Assembly (NCBI GenBank): GCA_946406115.1
Contig: OX291552.1
Coordinates: forward strand, 2,976,001-3,040,000
Source: Apoda limacodes
Taxonomy: Eukaryota; Arthropoda; Insecta; Lepidoptera; Limacodidae
DNA: 64,000 bases
Direction: 5' to 3'
Of this stretch, positions 37,235 to 47,292 are shown piece after piece. The number at the start of each line of letters is the position of its first letter. The first letter of the stretch is position 1. The notes under the pieces are model-generated. The model was not told where the DNA came from and searched no databases. It was given only the letters and a program-made list of their open reading frames with translations. The translations under genes were made by a program, and so were the position numbers.

Positions 37235-37925
37235 GGTGGGAAAAATTTAGTTGAAAAACTTACATTGGTATGTAAAAAATCTCCACAAACAGCCTATACT
37301 GCATTAAAAAAGCAGTTCAATTTCAATGGTCATTTTTACAACGAGTGATTAATGGTACTTAAGCGTTTATTATTCCATTGAACAAAATGTTGATAAGTTT
37401 TATACCTGATCTGTTGGGTGGTGCTACGACCGAGGAGGATGCAATATTGTTTTTATTACCTGTTAATAAAGGTGGTTTGGCCATTACAAAACCTCTAATT
37501 ATGGCTGATCTTAATTTTGAAGTTTCTAAAGAAGTTAGTCTTTACTAAATGTCTGCAATACAGTCTTTCAGATTTTGATGAGAATTTACATTTACAACAA
37601 GTTCGCAAAATGGCGAAAAGAAAAGTGAAAATAAAAACTGAAGAAAAACAAAACCAGTTATTAGAAAATACTTCAAATAATTTTGGTCCATATAAGAGAC
37701 GTGTCTTCATGTGTTTCGAGACGCACTTGCAATGCCCTATTCCAGAAGACCAGTGTCCATGCCTACTACTTGTGATGGTGTGGGTGCCCTTTATTTGATA
37801 TTAATCATGCACTTTGTGGCAAAACGTTGTGAGTTATGGCAATATGCTTATGCAACCGACGACCTTATAACGGTGCCTGGTTGTGGCTGGGTGCGAAAGG
37901 CAGAGGACCGGGAAAAATACGCGCC
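37235..37925 (+). pseudogene. Degenerate retroelement-type coding remnant (RT-associated C-terminal region)
   Basis: In shifting frames it reads LTLVCKKSPQTAYTALKKQF, ISFIPDLLGGATTEEDAILF then LLPVNKGGLAI, and FRDALAMPYSRRPVSMPTTC. This matches a group of animal RT-linked proteins with the pattern PALxG, LPARxGGLGI, FRDALxxRYG, LPxxCDGCG. Many stops. I cannot place the exact superfamily. Confidence 0.4.
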
Positions 37926-38040
37926 ATAAATGTGTAAAATATGAGTAAAGTTAATTATTCTATCGAATTACATACTTTCCTGGATTAATGGAATGTATAA
38001 TAGAATGGAATATCCGATATCACTAAATGTATAATAAACA

Positions 38041-39098
38041 GCAATTATCATATATATGCCGATGACATACAGTTTTTCCTTTCCTTCAAAACACAAGACA
38101 CTGAAACAGCTGTTAGTAAACTTAATGCCGATTTAAGCCGCATTGTCAATTAGTCTTCGTCAAATGCTTAATACCGAGAGTTCAAAATATTTGATTTGCG
38201 GGTCTAGAGAACAAGTAAGACATATTGAATGACGCAAATTTACAGTACATATTACAAATAAACCAATTAAGAAAGTCAATAGAGCTTGTAACTTGTGCGT
38301 AGAAATATTTTAAGCGAAGAACTACGTATCCGGCTTTGTGATGTACTTGTTCTTTCTAAATTTAATTACCCAGTTTAAGGGGAATGTCTTATTGCACGTT
38401 CAAATAAATGGTTCAGCGAGTACAAAATGCTTGCGCTAGAGTCTGCTTTGATAATCCATATGGATCGCGTGTCACACCCTATTTCAATCGATCAAGTATT
38501 TTGAAAATGAATGCTCGTAGACAGATTCATCTAGCTGCATTAATTTTTGGTTAAACAAAATTACAAAAGCTATATAGCCTATATGAGAAACTTAAGTAGT
38601 CGCGTAATCGACACAGTTACCAGACAAGAGCTTCCTCCCACCTCATTCAATGCCCTCGCAACCATACAGCGGCATTTTAAAGTCTTCTTCTTCAAGTTTG
38701 CAGCTTTAAGGTGCTGGAACGACTCACCACCACCATTGTGCAATATTCAAACTGTAAAAAACATCAAAAAAATATACAGATTATTTGATTAGTTTTATAT
38801 TAATATAAATTTTCATTTTATTTTTAAAGCTTGTTTTTGTTATAATAGTTATAAAATATTTACACATGTGCTTATTCTGCAATGCGTTCCATCTTCGGCC
38901 GTGTATTACTCGCTGGTTGCCCTAAAAATCAGCGCCGTGATTCTTCACAGCATATGCTCAGTGGTGACCAAATTTGACATCCCACTGGTGTTGCAGTGTT
39001 GTTATATTATAGTTTCATGCATTGTGTGTCCTCATTTCTTTTAGGTACTTATCTTTTTAGTGTTGTTTTGTCAGTCAAATAAATTCTATTCTGTTCTG
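38041..39098 (+). mobile_element. Degenerate 3' part of a CR1/Jockey-like element
   Basis: HIYADDIQFFLSFKTQDTET (about 38050-38110) is the RT catalytic region. MVQRVQNACARVCF near 38410 and LAALIFG near 38540 are thumb-region debris, and an 81-codon open stretch (38547-38792) ends the coding part. The 3' end reads CAAATAAATTCTATTCTGTT. It is related to the element ending near 13190 (VQRAQNACARF, AAATCAGCGC). Confidence 0.7.
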
Positions 39099-39202
39099 TA
39101 AATGCCTCGTTACTTATGTATATTCATTAAAAGTTTCATAAATTCTTTTCACATTAGACTTTGGAATTTATGTATTGTCTTGTTATTTATGAATAATACC
39201 TG

Positions 39203-39400
39203 GAAGACCAAGCTTTGCTCGTTTTTTTAACAACCCCATCTATTGTCAAATAGCTTTAGCGTTGCTGTGTCGGTAAAAATAATAGCATAACTACTCGCCA
39301 ATAGATGTCAGGAAGAATTATATTTTTCAGTTTATCATTGCCTGAAAGCCTTTATCGCCCCTGAAACCCCCTGCATACTAAATTTTATGATTTTTTTCTG
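39203..39400 (-). mobile_element. Non-autonomous Helitron-like element, inverse copy
   Basis: AAGCTTTGCTCGTTTTTTTA, ACAACCCCATCTATTGTC and CAATAGATGTCAGGAAGA match the inverse of 27640-27890, with the hairpin end near 39208. Confidence 0.6.
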
Positions 39401-39513
39401 TATATAGAATTTCTCGTTTAAAAGTTCTATGTTGTTTATATGTTTTGTTTTTGTTGTGTACATAGACTGAGTAAGCTCAATAGTCATATTCGAAATAGAA
39501 ACCGTTCACCAGC

Positions 39514-39682
39514 GGCTCGATTCCGTAAAATGATTGCTAACAATTCTCGTTTGAAAACCATAGAAATAAGATATACATTGCGCATTTGAAATTACGTATG
39601 AAATTCATCGATTGTCGCGAAACCGCAATGTATTTCTTATTTCTTTCAAAAAAGGTTAGCAATCTTTTTACGGAATCGACCC
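39514..39682. mobile_element. 169-bp foldback MITE just upstream of the SMIM30-like gene
   Basis: GGCTCGATTCCGTAAAATGA then TTGCTAAC (left) is inverted as GTTAGCAATCTTTTTACGGA then ATCGACCC (right); GAAATAAGATATACATTGCG and its partner also pair. The arms are about 75 bases, imperfect. It ends 122 bases before the start codon at 39805 and so may form part of that promoter. Confidence 0.65.
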
Positions 39683-39804
39683 GCCGCATCTTTCAGTTGC
39701 TTTTCGTGTATACTGACATTGGCAAATATTTGAGTCCACGGATTCAATTAAAGCCAAAAAAATTCTTCTGTTGGTAAATAATTTGGTAGTGTTCGGTCGA
39801 AATA

Positions 39805-39987
39805 ATGTATTTTAAAGGAATCATATTAATGCTAACATTGCTTACGGTTAGCAACGTGGAAGCTTCTCAAGGATATGATTTTGGTGATTTCTTAGCAACT
39901 GTACTTGGAGTTGGAATAGCTGTTATCGGAGTCCTTGCATGTTTAGGAAACTATGCAAGACAAAAAGCAAGAAATGAATTCATTTAA
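39805..39987 (+). CDS. Small signal/TM micropeptide resembling SMIM30
   Basis: A 60-residue intronless frame from ATG 39805 to TAA 39985-39987. Residues 1-20 (MYFKGIILMLTLLTVSNVEA) look like a cleavable signal or first hydrophobic segment. Residues 30-47 (LATVLGVGIAVIGVLACL) form a TM helix, followed by GNYARQKARNEFI, a short basic tail. The order GD-x8-LGV-x-I-x-x-I-G-x-x-ACLG-x-YAR-x-(K/R) closely follows vertebrate SMIM30 (59 residues), an ER/membrane micropeptide. It is on the opposite strand to DDX42 and flanked by repeats. It lacks stops or shifts despite the degenerate surroundings, which supports a conserved gene. No search was run, so the orthology is inferred from pattern. Confidence 0.68.
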   Translation: MYFKGIILMLTLLTVSNVEASQGYDFGDFLATVLGVGIAVIGVLACLGNYARQKARNEFI

Positions 39988-40647
39988 AACCTGGTATGTA
40001 TATTAAATATTTAACATTCTTGTAATAAGTTTTTACGTTTATATTTTATGTCTAATGCAAACTTACACGAATATGTAAATTCTATGAAGTCACTACAATC
40101 ATCAATCATACAATCTCTAGGTACTAAACATCTTGTCCGGGGTCAGTCAATTAGCAATGATCCTAACTGCTGCATATAGCATTTCGAGTGTGTGTTTCTC
40201 TGGATTAAAAACCAAATTAGTCTTGCCTTGGGACTTCATTATTTCATTTTGGTGAAGTGGCATTTGAGTTGTTTTATTCCCAAACAAATCTTGCTAAAGG
40301 CGTGTTCGGCACTTGTTCCCGCCGACAGCACCAAACGAGTTAAGTTTATGGTGACCTTGCACACATATTTGCGTAGTTATTTTTGCCACATATAATCCAA
40401 CAGACAGAATGCTGCTATGACATCCACTTTGAGTGTGCCGAATCAATTATTATTATTTTCGCTTTGTGGCCTTTATTGTGCTTAAAGAGCACAGTTCTTG
40501 GACAATGTCAATGTGGTGAGAGACATATATTGGGGGAGAGACAAAAATTTATAATCAACTACAATAGTTTAATGTTAAATATTTTAATATATTTTGTTCA
40601 AAGATGTATAAATGGCATACAACAAATGGGGCCAAACTTGCAACTGA
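39988..40647. other. No gene recognised downstream of the SMIM30-like gene
   Basis: AT-rich. Contains the presumed 3' UTR of the micropeptide gene; short open frames show no recognised domain. Confidence 0.35.
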
Positions 40648-41960
40648 AGTACTGCTTCGTTTTGTTGAGTACATCAAGTTTTTTGGACACCAGCTTCACT
40701 TTGTCTTGCAGATTACCTCAGAACTGAACATCACTGAAGGTGTCAACACCAAGGATCCTAATGCACATGAAGATGGCTGTCCATGGCGGAGTGAGTGTTC
40801 TAGAATTGAGGGACCACAGTGAATGGGGTTTTCTTAGTGGTGAACATGCAGACTTGTGTCTTGAATCAAACCAAGTTTTCCTGTCCTCAGTCAGAGGAAA
40901 CCTTGGACAGAGTGGTCTCGATTTGAGACACAAGTTTTCATATTTTCCCTCCACATCTGAAAGAGAGATGCTTGCACAACCCGTGTAATAAGCGTCTCCA
41001 GTTCTGTCATCTGCATAGCAATGTATGTTGTTGATGTCCAACATGTCATTGATATGCAGTAGAAACAGCTTAAAAGACAGCACAGAGCCTTGCAGGACAC
41101 CAGCATGTATGTCCATGCTATCTACAGGACAGGATATCTAATAGACAAAAAACTAGCCACCCATTTCCACAAACTCTCAGGCAGTTCGTAAAATGGCAAC
41201 TTCGATAGAAGTACCTGGTGCCAGACCTGATTGAACGCCTTCGCTATATCTAGGCTACATGCCAATGCCTCCTCCTGACTCTCAATGGCTAGTGCCCATC
41301 AGTGTCTGAGATACACTAGAAGGATACCAGTCCTGCAACCATAACGAAAGCCACATTGACAGTCACTGACCTTGTCGTATTTTTCTTGGTATCTTGGAAG
41401 CTGTGTGCTGGTCACACACTCCATCACCTTGAAGAGGAGAGAGGTGAGAGGCCTCTAATTTGCTGTATCTAATCTATCGCCCTTTTTGGGCACCAGGTGC
41501 TCATTCACAGTCTTCCATGAAGACGGAAATTGCCTAGTATGGTAGAAATTAAGAGGCGCGTGAGTACAGGACATAACTCTCGAGCACACTGTTTAAGCAC
41601 CACTGCTGGTATACCGCAACACCCGCCGGACTTCCAGTTCATTTCCGGCATGGTCCAACTAACCAGAACAAGACTCCAATAGGGATAGCTCGCAAGTTGC
41701 CCACCTTTTTTTGTTGATGAATTGGAATTTAGCTCTGGCAGTTGCTTTCTTACTGAACCCGAGGCAGCATTTAATTTGCATTTTAACTCAGAAGTATTCT
41801 GAGCCTTATTATTACTAACCATTGTCCAAGCCTAATACGCAGTTTGCTTAAGAATTTTAGCTTCTCTGCAACACATATTTAACCATGGTTGTTTTTTGAC
41901 GTATACATACATACATACCAGCAAGGATTGTCTCAGTTTTATATATAACACAGCCTTCAA
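40648..41960 (-). mobile_element. Degenerate copy of the 725-codon LINE family
   Basis: On the minus strand from about 41960 down it reads TETILAGM, then CREAKILKQT, SELKCKLNAASGSVRKQLPE (with a frameshift), IPAVVLKQCARELCPVLTRL, and IHAGVLQGSVLSFKLFLLHI with HCYADDRTGD, matching codons about 40-560 of the frame at 13207. Frameshifts, deletions and stops disable it. Its 5' end forms the outer part of the left arm of the inverted duplication. Confidence 0.8.
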
Positions 41961-42373
41961 AATACCGATGGCCTTATCTGTAAAGACTGAGGGTCACTCT
42001 TGAAGCTGAGTATAATTTTTAAATTTAGGAAAAACTGAACCAACACAGCTATTTTCAAAAAGTTTGGGAGGCTTTCATAGAATAAGTAAACCAGTTGTGG
42101 TAATATTAATTAAGGGACCAAATTAATAGGTTGTTCTATGCAGTGCAGAATCAATGGTTTAATTTGTTTTACTGTGAGTTGCTTCATCAAGGGCATTGGC
42201 ATTTATATTTAATGGTGTCTGTAAATCAATAATTTTATAAATCTTTTAATGTTTCACTAATGTAAAATCCAGGGCTAAGTTCCAAAATGTAATGCAGAAT
42301 GTTGAAAAAGTGCATTTGGAATGCCCCTTGTACGAGGATGAAAGAAAGGCCATGGTTAGTGCTGTTACATCGG

Positions 42374-42790
42374 GCAAACTTTCCAACTGTCAAGTTAGTT
42401 TTAATCTGCCTAATTGAGTTTGTTCTGATTAAACACTAGGAATGGAAAGGATTTTAAGAATTAAGGCCAATAAATGTATCATGTAAGTTTTTTGTCTATT
42501 GAGCAAACTTGCCTGCCTCCAACCCATTGGTCTTGCCCACCCACGTATGGGAGATAAAGACCTAGATCATTTCAATATTTCACAATCCCCTACCTACTAT
42601 CTAGCAGTCCAGCACAAGACAACCACACACGATCCCTTGATCGCCTTCCCGTAGCTTGTCCTACATTCCATCCTCTAGTCCCTCTCTGGCACTCTCTTTT
42701 TGTGCAAGACAACGACAAAACGCCTAAGTGCCCGGAAACCTTCCGCGTCGCTCACTAGGTCCGCGTAGCCAACCGACCTGTGTCCGCCCA
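42374..42790. other. Central spacer of the inverted duplication
   Basis: Unassigned sequence up to about 42700, then the C-terminal coding end of an R1-like frame on the minus strand (FRALRRFVVVLHKKRVPERD), which continues into the right arm. Confidence 0.5.
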
Positions 42791-42869
42791 ATGTAACAGC
42801 ACTAACCATAGCCTTTCTTTCATCCTCGTATAAGGGGCATTCCAAATGCACTTTTTCAACATTCTGCAT
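42675..42869 (-). pseudogene. R1-like reverse transcriptase C-terminal end, copy 1
   Basis: Reads VHLECPLYEDERKAMVSAVT, then GGHRSVGYADLVSDAEGFRA and LRRFVVVLHKKRVPERD with a stop. The pattern HVLxxCPLY...YADLV...FRxLRxF is the C-terminus of R1-type or related non-LTR proteins. About 130 bases (42712-42845) are repeated directly at 43444-43577. Confidence 0.6.
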
Positions 42870-43443
42870 TACATTTTGGAACTTAGCCCTGGATTTTACA
42901 TTAGTGAAACATTAAAAGAATTATAAAATTATTGATTTACAGACACCATTAAATATAAATGCCAATGCCCTTGATGAAGCAACTCACAGTAAAACAAATT
43001 AAACCATTGATTCTGCACTGCATAGAACAACCTATTAATTTGGTCCCTTAATTAATATTACCACAACTGGTTTACTTATTCTATGAAAGCCTCCCAAACT
43101 TTTTGAAAATAGCTGTGTTGGTTCAGTTTTTCCTAAATTTAAAAATTATACTCAGCTTCAAGAGTGACCCTCAGTCTTTACAGATAAGGCCATCGGTATT
43201 TTGAAGGCTGTGTTATATATAAAACTGAGACAATCCTTGCTGGTATGTATGTATGTATACGTCAAAAAACAACCATGGTTAAATATGTGTTGCAGAGAAG
43301 CTAAAATTCTTAAGCAAACTGCGTATTAGGCTTGGACAATGGTTAGTAATAATAAGGCTCAGAATACTTCTGAGTTAAAATGCAAATTAAATGCTGCCTC
43401 GGGTTCAGTAAGAAAGCAACTGCCAGAGCTAAATTCCAATTCA

Positions 43444-43935
43444 TCGACAAAACGCCTAAGTGCCCGGAAACCTTCCGCGTCGCTCACTAGGTCCGCGTAG
43501 CCAACCGACCTGTGTCCGCCCAATGTAACAGCACTAACCATAGCCTTTCTTTCATCCTCATACAAGGGGCATTCCCATAAAACATGATCCCATGTTTCCT
43601 CTTCCGCTCCACAATAGCAGTCCTTTCTTTCTATCTATTTCATGTCATTCAATACTTTTCTGAAACATCAGTGACCTGTCAAAATTTGGGACACCACATA
43701 ATCCGGTTCGACAAAGTCCCCTTTGAGTCTCTCCCTGACATCAGGAAAGAAGTCGAACAGCTCTCTCCCCTTAAGCCCACTGACCCATCGTTCCTGCTTG
43801 TTGTTCATTATCTTTTCATTAATCATTCTTTTCCTTCCATTTCTTTCCCTATTGTTCATTCCATCCGTTCTCACAGCATATGTGCCCCTGCAGATCAGTT
43901 TTAGTGCCCTGTATCTGGAGACCTTCCCAAAGCAC
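43444..43935 (-). pseudogene. R1-like reverse transcriptase C-terminal region, copy 2
   Basis: From about 43935 down: an Arg/Lys-rich stretch, RWVSGLKGRELFDFFPDVRE, FVEPDYVVSQILTGH, then CYCGAEEETWDHVLWECPLY, EDERKAMVSAV and YADLVSDAEGFRALRRFV. The CxC...H...C zinc-knuckle-like region after QILTGHG is typical of R1-like non-LTR proteins. It has a stop after TGH and is cut off at 43444, where it joins the LINE family of the palindrome arm at a short CGACAAAA overlap. Confidence 0.65.
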
Positions 43936-45000
43936 TGTCTATTTAGCAGTTAACTATTTTTGTTTCATTTTCCCTTATTTACTCTTTTATTTTGCTGTTT
44001 CTTCACTCTGCAAAATCAGTCAATTTGACTTGCTGTTGTTTGCAAAGTGTTCGGTAACTGACGATATTTTGAATTTACCACATGATTTTCCGAATATTGT
44101 TTATTTCAATTTATTTATAGTTTGTTTCAGATAACTTGACTTTGGCTTGGCTTTTTGACCTTTGGAATAATTATTTACTAATTACAAAAATCATGATCTT
44201 TGTACCTGCGCGATTCATCACGAATATGAAATTTCTACTTTTATATCACTATTGGGACTGAATTAAAAGTTCGTATCTACATGTACTTTTATAAAATATA
44301 TACATATATATAAGTTTTCTTATGTAGTTACGTAAAAGCATCAAATGTTTATGCTATGCTTTGTATAGTTTTGAATTATTACAAATTCAAATGCTGTAAA
44401 TGCTGATCATATTCACTGTATTTAGTTTGTCTTGATAATATATAGATGTGAATTATAAGTATTATCATAAGAATAACTATTATTCAAGTATTGGTAAAAT
44501 AATATGCAAAATCTGTCTTCTTTTTAAAATGTTATTTATAAATCACTTGTTCATTGTATTAAAAACAGGTGAATGGTGATGGAAATTCTAATTAATAAAA
44601 TAGATGCTGATGGTTGTCTTTAGTTTCACTTAGCTTCTCTGTAAATACCAACCAAGTATGTGGCTTACAATTATAAAGTTAGGGTTCAAGTTTCAGTAGC
44701 ATGAGATTTTCCGTGGATATCTGAAAAACTTTGTTAAGCTCTATTATTAATGTTAGAGAGAACACGCTGTTCAAAAGTTAAGATATTGTTAAAAATCTCA
44801 AATAGCCTTTTAAATGACCTATCCAATGACTTTTCCCCGTGTCTGGGTCCTTAGAGGATGTGTCTCGCTAAATACGTGTGCAAACAGGTCAATTGGCGTC
44901 CCCTACTTGCATAGTAGTATAGTAGAGGCCAAGTTACATAAATCTAGAAAGGAAACAGGCCAAGTGCGTATTGGTTCACGTTCAAGGGTCATAACCTATA
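43936..45000. other. No gene recognised; AT-rich
   Basis: AT-rich intergenic sequence without coding character. Some short hydrophobic frames occur by chance. Confidence 0.35.
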
Positions 45001-45019
45001 TTGAATTTTAAGTATTTCA

Positions 45020-45755
45020 AACGATACTCAACTCAAATCCACATCCATAAGCCCGGCAAATCTCGCACCGAGCCATCCTTCTACCGTCCTATAAGTTTAC
45101 TTAAGGCCATTGGTAAACTTTACGAACGCCTCCTCCTTGCCCGCGTACGGAACGCTATAGTCTCCAGAGGCATCTTGATAGACGAGCAGTTCGGCTTCCG
45201 CGCCAAACACTCTTGCGTCCACCAAGTCCTCCGTATCACGAAACATATTCTCACTGGCTTTCAATCAGTATTAGGTAAGCCCCGGCACACGGGCGCTGTC
45301 TTCTTCGATGTAGCGAAAGCCTTCGACAAAGTAAGTCTGGCACAACGGTTTAATGTATAAACTGTACAACTTTCAGTTGCCAGATTGCTCGTGCTCATCA
45401 TACGAGACTACTTATCGAATCGTAGCTTTTGCTATAAAGTTGAAGGCACTCTCTCTTCCCCCGTCCCCGTCCTATAGAAGCAGGAGTCCCGCAAGGGTCC
45501 GTGCTCGCCCCTATCTTGTACCTTCTGTACACCAACGAAATCCCTAAAACGATAGATATATAGAACGATAGGCTCGCCTTACACTCGACTACTCACTTAG
45601 CCCTTTTTGGGGACGATACCGCTATCTAAACCACCGATAGGCAAGTGAGTCGAATCACTAAGAGACTCCAACCCGCTATTACCGCCCTAGGCGAATGGTT
45701 TCGGAAATGGCGAATCGAAGTGAATCCCAACAAAACCTCTGCCTTTTTTTTTTTC
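45020..45755 (+). pseudogene. Degenerate Jockey-clade reverse transcriptase
   Basis: IHIHKPGKSRTEPSFYRPIS, LLKAIGKLYERLLLARVRNA, DEQFGFRAKHSCVHQVLR and AVFFDVAKAFDKV (to about 45330) are RT motifs 1-4. [39 protein letters not shown] and LFGDDTAI follow in shifted frames, then WFRKWRIEVNPNKTSAFFF up to a T-run where another element's end joins. The catalytic DD is present but the frame is broken; FGDD replaces the usual FADD. Confidence 0.75.
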
Positions 45756-46075
45756 TGAACTGACTATGCACTTTGCTGTTGCAGCCATTACTGCTTCACC
45801 GGGCTTTTTTGGGCGAGACTCTGAAGGAGCCTCAGCCCGTGTATGTGTGAGTCACCGCCAGCAGTTCCCCGAGGTGCGGTTGCGATTGAGTGGGATCGTC
45901 ATCTGGGGCCGTTACACGGTTGCGAGTGAGTGGGGGCCTCGGCACTCTTTGATAACCGGGCAAATATCTACTGGCGGCAATAGTGTGTAGTATATGGGGC
46001 CTTAAGTCAATATTGCGTGCCTCAGCCATTATAGCCTCACTGCAGTGGTCCAGGCCTCCTTGGATAAGCAAGCTT
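45748..46075 (-). mobile_element. 3' end of a poly(A) non-LTR element, copy A
   Basis: Plus-strand poly(T) then CTGAACTGACTATGCA, GCAGCCATTACTGCTTCACC and GGGCGAGACTC, the same start as 51508. Read on the minus strand, it is a 3' region ending in poly(A). It joins the Jockey fragment exactly at the T-run. Confidence 0.65.
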
Positions 46076-46179
46076 AGGCCTTAGTCCGCCGCGCCTAGTG
46101 TAAATTGGCGGATGTTTGAGCTTGTGGCCACTCTACTGTCGAGTTTTCAAGCAATTCATAAGGCCTCTGACTAGGCTTA

Positions 46180-46602
46180 TTTATTTATTTATTTCACAAT
46201 TAAACATACTACACTTACAGTTTTACCCAACGCGTGTAGTAAGTAAATTTTAGGACTTTGTAGGCTAATACTAAAAACATATAGTATGACATGGCGAGTA
46301 TGTCGGTTTCAGAGTGCTAAGCGATCATGGAGTCGAGCAGATGAAACGTCTACGAGATAGTCGAATATTGAGTGCGTTCCATCTGAGCGGAGTGTGAGAC
46401 GAGCGCGCGGTCCCAAAGCACCGGCCCGTTGTGCCAACACACCATAATAGTTTTGCACACTGGGGTTATCCACCTTATCGTAGAAGGGTACATAAAAATG
46501 TTCCAGCAGTGCCATCTTAGGTCTTAGCTCTAGGGTGTATATTACTACCTTTCCCCCCATGAACAACAACTTAACAACTGCAACCAAACTAAACCGCACC
46601 AA
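46180..46602 (-). other. Unidentified open frame with AT-rich repeat tail
   Basis: A minus-strand frame (about 46533-46309) reads MALLEHFYVPFYDKVDNPSV, then QNYYGVLAQRAGALGPRARL and IFDYLVDVSSARLHDRLAL, with coding-like composition and a GC-rich core. Downstream, TTTATTTATTTATTT (plus strand 46180-46195) resembles a LINE tail. No motif assigns a function; it may be the end of an unknown retroelement. Confidence 0.3.
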
Positions 46603-47008
46603 AGCTCAGAAAAATGTGCCACTAGTAGTATGAAGCAGCAAACATTTCCTGTAGACAAATGCCACTGTACACATTACCTATAGTGTACCATAACGCAAAC
46701 ATTCTGGACATGTAGGCCTCAAACAGTCTGCAGTAAATTGACAATTAATTTGTAAAAAGTATTAAAAACTTAAACATGATAATAAAAAAAAATCTATAAA
46801 TTATGATGTAAATGTTTGGTATAATCAGTACAATAACATTTATATATTTTAGTAAAAAATGTAAAATATTGCATGCATCCATACAAACAGTAAACTATGT
46901 CAATTGCTTTTGTTTTCAAATACATAATTATTCCTTAATTTATTATTTACTTTGCTCTGTTCACAATATTTACTTCATTTAGTAGTACCTACACTTATTT
47001 AAAATTAA
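46603..47008. other. PYM 3' flank / 3' UTR
   Basis: AT-rich. On the minus strand AATAAA (plus TTTATT 46939-46944) lies 65 bases beyond the PYM stop and is the likely polyadenylation signal. Confidence 0.45.
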
Positions 47009-47292
47009 TTAATTACTAGTTTCTTTTTCTAATTCTTCAATATCTTTAATTATGTCATTTTTCTTTGACATTTTTTCTTTCTGATCTTTATCAGGAGTTT
47101 TGAGCAGTCCTGCTTTTATTTTCTCTTCCAGCATCTCTATTTCTCTAAGTTTTTTCCTAAGATTCTTAAGACGTTTTTGTGGATCACTATAACTGGAAGT
47201 TATGGAGTTATTACTTGGTACTGCTGTTGTGATACTAAATGTTGGTTCAGTAATTTCACATTTGGCAAGTTTATATGCTGCTTCATCCGCTC
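47009..47292 (-). CDS. PYM: PYM exon 3 (last)
   Basis: Acceptor GCTAATTTCAG; peptide [19 protein letters not shown] through [15 protein letters not shown] and TAA at 47009-47011. Highly charged helical C-terminal domain. Confidence 0.9.

Larger units (their letters stand above)
41708..43451. repeat. Large near-perfect inverted duplication, about 660-bp arms
   Basis: The left arm (about 41708-42373) and right arm (about 42791-43451) are reverse complements with very few differences (for example TCTTTTAATG against CATTAAAAGA at one site), around a 417-base centre. From outside in, each arm holds a piece of the 725-codon LINE family, about 330-430 bases of unassigned AT-rich sequence, and about 75 bases of an R1-like coding end. 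Such identity implies a very recent event or an assembly or cloning artefact. Confidence 0.85.

Noticed and set aside
44814..45011. 65-codon plus-strand frame upstream of the Jockey fragment
   Set aside because: No motif or similarity is visible, and it is not continuous with the RT frame.
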